64,000 nt of DNA from Ziziphus jujuba (Eukaryota > Streptophyta > Magnoliopsida > Rosales > Rhamnaceae). The notes beneath the pieces were generated by a model. It saw only the letters and a program-made list of their open reading frames with translations. It did no database searches and was not told the origin of the DNA. The stretch spans positions 29,793,501 to 29,857,500 of the forward strand of contig NC_083388.1 of assembly GCF_031755915.1 (NCBI RefSeq). The letters are read 5' to 3'. How positions within the stretch are numbered: position 1 is the first letter of the stretch; every line of letters begins with the position of its first letter. A program made the position numbers and the translations under genes. This document shows positions 55,044 to 64,000 of the stretch, piece by piece.

Positions 55044-55257
55044 TCAAGTCCCCATTGAAATCGGATCCACACAACGAAAAGCACTTGCCATTGATTGGTT
55101 ATTAAGGGCATCCAGAAAACTTTCGGGTCAAAATGTGGTTTTCAAATTAAGTTATGAATTAATGGATGCTTCCAAAGGGAATGGCGATGCCATATGCAAA
55201 AAGGAAGAGACTCATAGAATGGCAGAGGCAAATAGAGCTTTTGCACATTTTTGTTAA
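55044..55257 (+). pseudogene. rps7: rps7 3' part, nuclear copy 2
   Basis: The translation [20 protein letters not shown] and then [20 protein letters not shown] and [15 protein letters not shown] with TAA matches the C-terminal third of plastid RpS7. The last residue is Cys in place of Arg, and several Arg positions are changed. The frame is still open, but the N-terminal half is absent. It precedes ndhB in native operon order. Confidence 0.92.
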
Positions 55258-55572
55258 TCCATTAACAGGATCTATATAGACACATAGACCCATGGATCCA
55301 TACATCTTGATAAAAAAAGAATCAATAGAACAATAAAGAATCAGAATTGATCGATATATTTCTTAAAATAAACAAAAAGGAAACGAAAGACGAAACATAA
55401 ATCATGGATCAACTAAGCCCTTCGGAGACTTGTTTAAGAATAAGAAAGAGGAATCTCATGTAAATACAATGGAATAAGGCTTGATCCTATTCATGGGGAT
55501 TCTGTAAAAATTCCATTTTAAAAAGTTCAAAACAATTGGGATTTTTTGGAGATTGGATGCAGTTACTAATTC
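55258..55572 (+). other. Plastid rps7-ndhB spacer (NUPT, copy 2)
   Basis: Non-coding, homologous to 25256-25571 in reverse orientation. Confidence 0.7.
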
Positions 55573-57611
55573 ATAATTTGGCATGTACAGAATGAAAACT
55601 TCATTCTCGATTCTATGAGAATTTTTATGAAAGCATTTCATTTGCTTCACTACGATGGAAGTTTTATTTTCCCATAATGTATCCTAATTTTTGGCCTAAT
55701 TCTTCTTCTGATGATTGATTCAACCTCTAATAAAAAATATATACATTGGTTATATTTCATCTCTTCAACAAGTTTAATAATGAGCATAATGGCCCTATTG
55801 TTCCGATGGAGAGAAGAACCTATGATTAGCTTTTGGGGAAATTTCCAAACAAACAATTTCAATGAAATCTTTCAATTTCTTATTTTACTATGTTTAACTT
55901 TATGTATTCCTCCAACATAGAGTACATTGAATGTATAGAAATGGCTATAACAGATTTTCGGTTATTCATATTAACAGCTAGTTTAGGAGAAATGTTTTTA
56001 TGTAGTGCTAACAATTTAATAACTATCTTCGTAGCTCTAGAATGTTTCAATTTATGCTCCTACTTATTATTTGGTTATACCAAGAGAGATGTACGGTCTA
56101 ATGAGGCTACTACAAAATACTTACCCATGGGGGGGGCAAGCTCTTCTATTTTGGTTCATGGTTTCTTTTGGCTATAAGGTTCATCTAGGGGAGAGATCGA
56201 GCTTCACGAAATAGTGAATGGTCTTATCAATACACAAATGTATAACTCCCCAGGAATTTCAATTTCGCTTAAATTCATCATTATAGGAATTGGGTTCAAG
56301 CTTTCCCCAGCCCCTTCTCATCAGTGGACTGCTGATGTATACGAAGGAGTGCGGTTCGTTCGATAAATTCCTACCTCTCTATCTATCTTTGCGATGTATG
56401 GATTTTTCAAAACTCCGTGGACATGCAAAAGAGAAATGTTATCCCGACTTGGACCAAGACATAACTTTTACTTGTTCAAATAACAATTAAGGTGAAGTAA
56501 GGTAAGGAACAACGAATCTCTTTATGATAAAGAGATTCATTTTGCAAGTTCGTTATGATGGGTAGTTCTTACAAAGGATCAGACTAATGACGTATACAAT
56601 ACTTGAATTCTCGATGTAGATGCTACATAGTTGGTTCTCATCGTTGAAGAGTACGAGTGTAATAGAAGCATCCATCGATAAAAGGATAACCCTAAAATGA
56701 TCATCTCATGGCTATTGAGAACGAATCAAATCAGATGGTTCTATTTCTCAATCTTTCTGACTTGCTTTTATAGAAGGAAGGTCGAAAAAATTGAGAAAAA
56801 TTAGTAATTCACAACCACCAATGAAGGATTCCTCGACAAGTTAAGGATTAGTAATCCTTTTTAGAAATCAAATGGGTTTGACCTTATACATACGCGAGGA
56901 AGGTAATCAAAAAAGAAAGAAGATAAGTTCTTCTTTCTTTTATCACTTATGAGCCATGCAAGATGAAAGTCTCATGCACTGTTTTGAATGAGAGAAAGAA
57001 GTGAGGAATCCTCTTTTAAACTCTGACTCTCCTACTCCAGTTGTTGCTTTGCTTTTCTTTCTGTTACTTTGAAAGTACTCGCTTCAGCTTCACCCACTCG
57101 AATTTTCGATATTCCTTTTTATTTCTCATCAAACGAATGGCATATTCTTTTGAAACTCCTAGCTATTCTTAGCATGATATTGGGGAAATCATTGCTATTA
57201 CTCAAACAAGCACGAAACGTGTGCTTGCATATTTGTCCATAAGTCAAATTGGATATGTAATTATTGGAATAATTGTTGGAGACTCAAATGGTGGATATGC
57301 AAACATGATAAGTTATATGCTGTTCTATATCTCCATGAAGCTAGGAACTTTTGCTTGCATTGTATCATTTGGTCTACATACCGAAATTGATAACATTTGA
57401 GATTATGAAGGATTACACACGAAAGATCCTTTTTTGGCTCCCTCTTTCACCATGTCTCTTATCGTTAGGAGGTCTTCCTCCACTAGCAGGTTTTTTCAGA
57501 AAACTTCATTTATTTGGTGTGGATGGCAGGCATGCCTATATTTCTTGGTTTCAATACGAATCCTTACGAGCGTTGTTTCTATCTACTATTATGTAAAAAT
57601 ACTCAACTTAT
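55573..57611 (+). pseudogene. ndhB: ndhB, nuclear copy 2, truncated by the telomere
   Basis: The start codon is changed to ATA at 55573 (ATAATTTGGCATGTACAG). Exon 1 frames include [31 protein letters not shown] and [22 protein letters not shown], with stops at 55920 and 56177 and frameshifts. The intron runs from about 56430 to about 57085. Exon 2 includes [18 protein letters not shown] and [20 protein letters not shown], with frame breaks. It stops about 55 codons short of the natural end, at STIM*KYSTY-type sequence, where TTATTA passes directly into TTAGGG repeats. Confidence 0.93.
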
Positions 57612-57680
57612 TAGGGTTTAGGGTTTAGGGGTTAGGGTTTAGGGTTGAGGGTTGAGGGTTTAGGGTTGAGGGTTTAGGGT

Positions 57681-57754
<74 letters not shown>

Positions 57755-57812
57755 GGTTTAGGGTTGAGGGTTTAGGGTTGAGGGTTTAGGGTTTAGGGTT
57801 TAGGGTTGAGGG
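57612..57812 (+). repeat. Proximal telomere tract with TTGAGGG variants
   Basis: TTTAGGG is mixed with about 17 copies of TTGAGGG, one run being at least ten in a row (about 57680-57755), plus one irregular GGGGTTAGGG. All variants lie next to the subtelomere junction, the expected place for repeats not renewed by telomerase. Confidence 0.93.
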
Positions 57813-60800
57813 TTTAGGGTTTAGGGTTTAGGGTTTAGGGTTTAGGGTTTAGGGTTTAGGGTTTAGGGTTTAGGGTTTAGGGTTTAGGGTTTAGGGTTTA
57901 GGGTTTAGGGTTTAGGGTTTAGGGTTTAGGGTTTAGGGTTTAGGGTTTAGGGTTTAGGGTTTAGGGTTTAGGGTTTAGGGTTTAGGGTTTAGGGTTTAGG
58001 GTTTAGGGTTTAGGGTTTAGGGTTTAGGGTTTAGGGTTTAGGGTTTAGGGTTTAGGGTTTAGGGTTTAGGGTTTAGGGTTTAGGGTTTAGGGTTTAGGGT
58101 TTAGGGTTTAGGGTTTAGGGTTTAGGGTTTAGGGTTTAGGGTTTAGGGTTTAGGGTTTAGGGTTTAGGGTTTAGGGTTTAGGGTTTAGGGTTTAGGGTTT
58201 AGGGTTTAGGGTTTAGGGTTTAGGGTTTAGGGTTTAGGGTTTAGGGTTTAGGGTTTAGGGTTTAGGGTTTAGGGTTTAGGGTTTAGGGTTTAGGGTTTAG
58301 GGTTTAGGGTTTAGGGTTTAGGGTTTAGGGTTTAGGGTTTAGGGTTTAGGGTTTAGGGTTTAGGGTTTAGGGTTTAGGGTTTAGGGTTTAGGGTTTAGGG
58401 TTTAGGGTTTAGGGTTTAGGGTTTAGGGTTTAGGGTTTAGGGTTTAGGGTTTAGGGTTTAGGGTTTAGGGTTTAGGGTTTAGGGTTTAGGGTTTAGGGTT
58501 TAGGGTTTAGGGTTTAGGGTTTAGGGTTTAGGGTTTAGGGTTTAGGGTTTAGGGTTTAGGGTTTAGGGTTTAGGGTTTAGGGTTTAGGGTTTAGGGTTTA
58601 GGGTTTAGGGTTTAGGGTTTAGGGTTTAGGGTTTAGGGTTTAGGGTTTAGGGTTTAGGGTTTAGGGTTTAGGGTTTAGGGTTTAGGGTTTAGGGTTTAGG
58701 GTTTAGGGTTTAGGGTTTAGGGTTTAGGGTTTAGGGTTTAGGGTTTAGGGTTTAGGGTTTAGGGTTTAGGGTTTAGGGTTTAGGGTTTAGGGTTTAGGGT
58801 TTAGGGTTTAGGGTTTAGGGTTTAGGGTTTAGGGTTTAGGGTTTAGGGTTTAGGGTTTAGGGTTTAGGGTTTAGGGTTTAGGGTTTAGGGTTTAGGGTTT
58901 AGGGTTTAGGGTTTAGGGTTTAGGGTTTAGGGTTTAGGGTTTAGGGTTTAGGGTTTAGGGTTTAGGGTTTAGGGTTTAGGGTTTAGGGTTTAGGGTTTAG
59001 GGTTTAGGGTTTAGGGTTTAGGGTTTAGGGTTTAGGGTTTAGGGTTTAGGGTTTAGGGTTTAGGGTTTAGGGTTTAGGGTTTAGGGTTTAGGGTTTAGGG
59101 TTTAGGGTTTAGGGTTTAGGGTTTAGGGTTTAGGGTTTAGGGTTTAGGGTTTAGGGTTTAGGGTTTAGGGTTTAGGGTTTAGGGTTTAGGGTTTAGGGTT
59201 TAGGGTTTAGGGTTTAGGGTTTAGGGTTTAGGGTTTAGGGTTTAGGGTTTAGGGTTTAGGGTTTAGGGTTTAGGGTTTAGGGTTTAGGGTTTAGGGTTTA
59301 GGGTTTAGGGTTTAGGGTTTAGGGTTTAGGGTTTAGGGTTTAGGGTTTAGGGTTTAGGGTTTAGGGTTTAGGGTTTAGGGTTTAGGGTTTAGGGTTTAGG
59401 GTTTAGGGTTTAGGGTTTAGGGTTTAGGGTTTAGGGTTTAGGGTTTAGGGTTTAGGGTTTAGGGTTTAGGGTTTAGGGTTTAGGGTTTAGGGTTTAGGGT
59501 TTAGGGTTTAGGGTTTAGGGTTTAGGGTTTAGGGTTTAGGGTTTAGGGTTTAGGGTTTAGGGTTTAGGGTTTAGGGTTTAGGGTTTAGGGTTTAGGGTTT
59601 AGGGTTTAGGGTTTAGGGTTTAGGGTTTAGGGTTTAGGGTTTAGGGTTTAGGGTTTAGGGTTTAGGGTTTAGGGTTTAGGGTTTAGGGTTTAGGGTTTAG
59701 GGTTTAGGGTTTAGGGTTTAGGGTTTAGGGTTTAGGGTTTAGGGTTTAGGGTTTAGGGTTTAGGGTTTAGGGTTTAGGGTTTAGGGTTTAGGGTTTAGGG
59801 TTTAGGGTTTAGGGTTTAGGGTTTAGGGTTTAGGGTTTAGGGTTTAGGGTTTAGGGTTTAGGGTTTAGGGTTTAGGGTTTAGGGTTTAGGGTTTAGGGTT
59901 TAGGGTTTAGGGTTTAGGGTTTAGGGTTTAGGGTTTAGGGTTTAGGGTTTAGGGTTTAGGGTTTAGGGTTTAGGGTTTAGGGTTTAGGGTTTAGGGTTTA
60001 GGGTTTAGGGTTTAGGGTTTAGGGTTTAGGGTTTAGGGTTTAGGGTTTAGGGTTTAGGGTTTAGGGTTTAGGGTTTAGGGTTTAGGGTTTAGGGTTTAGG
60101 GTTTAGGGTTTAGGGTTTAGGGTTTAGGGTTTAGGGTTTAGGGTTTAGGGTTTAGGGTTTAGGGTTTAGGGTTTAGGGTTTAGGGTTTAGGGTTTAGGGT
60201 TTAGGGTTTAGGGTTTAGGGTTTAGGGTTTAGGGTTTAGGGTTTAGGGTTTAGGGTTTAGGGTTTAGGGTTTAGGGTTTAGGGTTTAGGGTTTAGGGTTT
60301 AGGGTTTAGGGTTTAGGGTTTAGGGTTTAGGGTTTAGGGTTTAGGGTTTAGGGTTTAGGGTTTAGGGTTTAGGGTTTAGGGTTTAGGGTTTAGGGTTTAG
60401 GGTTTAGGGTTTAGGGTTTAGGGTTTAGGGTTTAGGGTTTAGGGTTTAGGGTTTAGGGTTTAGGGTTTAGGGTTTAGGGTTTAGGGTTTAGGGTTTAGGG
60501 TTTAGGGTTTAGGGTTTAGGGTTTAGGGTTTAGGGTTTAGGGTTTAGGGTTTAGGGTTTAGGGTTTAGGGTTTAGGGTTTAGGGTTTAGGGTTTAGGGTT
60601 TAGGGTTTAGGGTTTAGGGTTTAGGGTTTAGGGTTTAGGGTTTAGGGTTTAGGGTTTAGGGTTTAGGGTTTAGGGTTTAGGGTTTAGGGTTTAGGGTTTA
60701 GGGTTTAGGGTTTAGGGTTTAGGGTTTAGGGTTTAGGGTTTAGGGTTTAGGGTTTAGGGTTTAGGGTTTAGGGTTTAGGGTTTAGGGTTTAGGGTTTAGG

Positions 60801-63800
60801 GTTTAGGGTTTAGGGTTTAGGGTTTAGGGTTTAGGGTTTAGGGTTTAGGGTTTAGGGTTTAGGGTTTAGGGTTTAGGGTTTAGGGTTTAGGGTTTAGGGT
60901 TTAGGGTTTAGGGTTTAGGGTTTAGGGTTTAGGGTTTAGGGTTTAGGGTTTAGGGTTTAGGGTTTAGGGTTTAGGGTTTAGGGTTTAGGGTTTAGGGTTT
61001 AGGGTTTAGGGTTTAGGGTTTAGGGTTTAGGGTTTAGGGTTTAGGGTTTAGGGTTTAGGGTTTAGGGTTTAGGGTTTAGGGTTTAGGGTTTAGGGTTTAG
61101 GGTTTAGGGTTTAGGGTTTAGGGTTTAGGGTTTAGGGTTTAGGGTTTAGGGTTTAGGGTTTAGGGTTTAGGGTTTAGGGTTTAGGGTTTAGGGTTTAGGG
61201 TTTAGGGTTTAGGGTTTAGGGTTTAGGGTTTAGGGTTTAGGGTTTAGGGTTTAGGGTTTAGGGTTTAGGGTTTAGGGTTTAGGGTTTAGGGTTTAGGGTT
61301 TAGGGTTTAGGGTTTAGGGTTTAGGGTTTAGGGTTTAGGGTTTAGGGTTTAGGGTTTAGGGTTTAGGGTTTAGGGTTTAGGGTTTAGGGTTTAGGGTTTA
61401 GGGTTTAGGGTTTAGGGTTTAGGGTTTAGGGTTTAGGGTTTAGGGTTTAGGGTTTAGGGTTTAGGGTTTAGGGTTTAGGGTTTAGGGTTTAGGGTTTAGG
61501 GTTTAGGGTTTAGGGTTTAGGGTTTAGGGTTTAGGGTTTAGGGTTTAGGGTTTAGGGTTTAGGGTTTAGGGTTTAGGGTTTAGGGTTTAGGGTTTAGGGT
61601 TTAGGGTTTAGGGTTTAGGGTTTAGGGTTTAGGGTTTAGGGTTTAGGGTTTAGGGTTTAGGGTTTAGGGTTTAGGGTTTAGGGTTTAGGGTTTAGGGTTT
61701 AGGGTTTAGGGTTTAGGGTTTAGGGTTTAGGGTTTAGGGTTTAGGGTTTAGGGTTTAGGGTTTAGGGTTTAGGGTTTAGGGTTTAGGGTTTAGGGTTTAG
61801 GGTTTAGGGTTTAGGGTTTAGGGTTTAGGGTTTAGGGTTTAGGGTTTAGGGTTTAGGGTTTAGGGTTTAGGGTTTAGGGTTTAGGGTTTAGGGTTTAGGG
61901 TTTAGGGTTTAGGGTTTAGGGTTTAGGGTTTAGGGTTTAGGGTTTAGGGTTTAGGGTTTAGGGTTTAGGGTTTAGGGTTTAGGGTTTAGGGTTTAGGGTT
62001 TAGGGTTTAGGGTTTAGGGTTTAGGGTTTAGGGTTTAGGGTTTAGGGTTTAGGGTTTAGGGTTTAGGGTTTAGGGTTTAGGGTTTAGGGTTTAGGGTTTA
62101 GGGTTTAGGGTTTAGGGTTTAGGGTTTAGGGTTTAGGGTTTAGGGTTTAGGGTTTAGGGTTTAGGGTTTAGGGTTTAGGGTTTAGGGTTTAGGGTTTAGG
62201 GTTTAGGGTTTAGGGTTTAGGGTTTAGGGTTTAGGGTTTAGGGTTTAGGGTTTAGGGTTTAGGGTTTAGGGTTTAGGGTTTAGGGTTTAGGGTTTAGGGT
62301 TTAGGGTTTAGGGTTTAGGGTTTAGGGTTTAGGGTTTAGGGTTTAGGGTTTAGGGTTTAGGGTTTAGGGTTTAGGGTTTAGGGTTTAGGGTTTAGGGTTT
62401 AGGGTTTAGGGTTTAGGGTTTAGGGTTTAGGGTTTAGGGTTTAGGGTTTAGGGTTTAGGGTTTAGGGTTTAGGGTTTAGGGTTTAGGGTTTAGGGTTTAG
62501 GGTTTAGGGTTTAGGGTTTAGGGTTTAGGGTTTAGGGTTTAGGGTTTAGGGTTTAGGGTTTAGGGTTTAGGGTTTAGGGTTTAGGGTTTAGGGTTTAGGG
62601 TTTAGGGTTTAGGGTTTAGGGTTTAGGGTTTAGGGTTTAGGGTTTAGGGTTTAGGGTTTAGGGTTTAGGGTTTAGGGTTTAGGGTTTAGGGTTTAGGGTT
62701 TAGGGTTTAGGGTTTAGGGTTTAGGGTTTAGGGTTTAGGGTTTAGGGTTTAGGGTTTAGGGTTTAGGGTTTAGGGTTTAGGGTTTAGGGTTTAGGGTTTA
62801 GGGTTTAGGGTTTAGGGTTTAGGGTTTAGGGTTTAGGGTTTAGGGTTTAGGGTTTAGGGTTTAGGGTTTAGGGTTTAGGGTTTAGGGTTTAGGGTTTAGG
62901 GTTTAGGGTTTAGGGTTTAGGGTTTAGGGTTTAGGGTTTAGGGTTTAGGGTTTAGGGTTTAGGGTTTAGGGTTTAGGGTTTAGGGTTTAGGGTTTAGGGT
63001 TTAGGGTTTAGGGTTTAGGGTTTAGGGTTTAGGGTTTAGGGTTTAGGGTTTAGGGTTTAGGGTTTAGGGTTTAGGGTTTAGGGTTTAGGGTTTAGGGTTT
63101 AGGGTTTAGGGTTTAGGGTTTAGGGTTTAGGGTTTAGGGTTTAGGGTTTAGGGTTTAGGGTTTAGGGTTTAGGGTTTAGGGTTTAGGGTTTAGGGTTTAG
63201 GGTTTAGGGTTTAGGGTTTAGGGTTTAGGGTTTAGGGTTTAGGGTTTAGGGTTTAGGGTTTAGGGTTTAGGGTTTAGGGTTTAGGGTTTAGGGTTTAGGG
63301 TTTAGGGTTTAGGGTTTAGGGTTTAGGGTTTAGGGTTTAGGGTTTAGGGTTTAGGGTTTAGGGTTTAGGGTTTAGGGTTTAGGGTTTAGGGTTTAGGGTT
63401 TAGGGTTTAGGGTTTAGGGTTTAGGGTTTAGGGTTTAGGGTTTAGGGTTTAGGGTTTAGGGTTTAGGGTTTAGGGTTTAGGGTTTAGGGTTTAGGGTTTA
63501 GGGTTTAGGGTTTAGGGTTTAGGGTTTAGGGTTTAGGGTTTAGGGTTTAGGGTTTAGGGTTTAGGGTTTAGGGTTTAGGGTTTAGGGTTTAGGGTTTAGG
63601 GTTTAGGGTTTAGGGTTTAGGGTTTAGGGTTTAGGGTTTAGGGTTTAGGGTTTAGGGTTTAGGGTTTAGGGTTTAGGGTTTAGGGTTTAGGGTTTAGGGT
63701 TTAGGGTTTAGGGTTTAGGGTTTAGGGTTTAGGGTTTAGGGTTTAGGGTTTAGGGTTTAGGGTTTAGGGTTTAGGGTTTAGGGTTTAGGGTTTAGGGTTT

Positions 63801-64000
63801 AGGGTTTAGGGTTTAGGGTTTAGGGTTTAGGGTTTAGGGTTTAGGGTTTAGGGTTTAGGGTTTAGGGTTTAGGGTTTAGGGTTTAGGGTTTAGGGTTTAG
63901 GGTTTAGGGTTTAGGGTTTAGGGTTTAGGGTTTAGGGTTTAGGGTTTAGGGTTTAGGGTTTAGGGTTTAGGGTTTAGGGTTTAGGGTTTAGGGTTTAGGG
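57813..64000 (+). repeat. Telomere, (TTTAGGG)n
   Basis: About 884 units of the plant-type telomere repeat, with no interruption seen by eye to the window edge. The G-rich strand runs 5' to 3' toward the right, so the chromosome end lies at or beyond 64000. Confidence 0.98.

Noticed and set aside
57600..58000. Interstitial telomere tract rather than a chromosome end
   Set aside because: Over 6 kb of uniform repeats in the outward orientation reach the window edge, and variants occur only at the proximal side; this fits a true end, though sequence beyond 64000 is not visible.
1..64000. A new defence, toxin or biosynthetic gene system
   Set aside because: Every coding signal I could recognise is retroelement or plastid-derived. 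No unexplained conserved open frame of useful length remains.

Overview
The window is the end of a plant nuclear chromosome. The last 6.4 kb (57612-64000) is the plant telomere repeat TTTAGGG, with the G-rich strand running 5' to 3' off the right edge, so the right side is distal. Everything proximal to it is mobile elements and dead plastid DNA. I see no ordinary nuclear gene and no bacterial-type system. The plastid fragments (ycf15, an rps16 intron, rps7-ndhB order) look like those of a flowering plant, probably a eudicot; I do not name a species.

Layout. 1-4894: Copia LTR element, left LTR cut by the window edge, integrase core missing, inserted in a Ty3/Gypsy element whose 3' end survives at 4895-6112. 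6113-25988: plastid DNA (NUPT block 1) in pieces: matK 3' end with trnK intron; ycf15, trnL-CAA, ndhB and rps7 end, colinear on the minus strand; then a ycf2 fragment. Block 1 is interrupted by an old Gypsy element (7850-15771, minus, TSD TAATT), a solo LTR (16590-17520, TSD AGTCA) and a non-autonomous Gypsy element (18124-24426, plus, TSD ATGTC). 25989-39893: Gypsy-only complex with a duplicated LTR start, a deleted element sharing an LTR with a nearly complete one (30297-38520), and further LTR pieces. 39894-57611: NUPT block 2: a contiguous large-single-copy stretch atpA, trnR, trnG, trnS remnant, psbK, trnQ, rps16; then psaI-ycf4; then rps7-ndhB in plus orientation. Block 2 is interrupted by a second non-autonomous Gypsy element (49247-55043, minus, TSD TCAAG). 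ndhB exon 2 then runs directly into telomere repeats.

How it fits together. Gypsy elements with clean 5-bp target duplications sit inside plastid genes, so the plastid DNA arrived first and was later used as a target. The Gypsy copies are one loose family: LTRs of about 1.0-1.14 kb beginning TGATG and usually ending in TATCA (CATCA in the 18124 copy), an initiator-Met-tRNA-type primer site, gag with a CCHC knuckle, and protease, RT, RNase H and integrase with a GPF module. The reading frame runs through the polypurine tract into the 3' LTR. Two copies share one internal deletion that removes nearly all of RT to integrase but were still inserted with target duplications, which points to movement in trans.

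All identifications come from reading the sequence and recalled family motifs. No alignment or database search was run, and percent identities are by-eye estimates.
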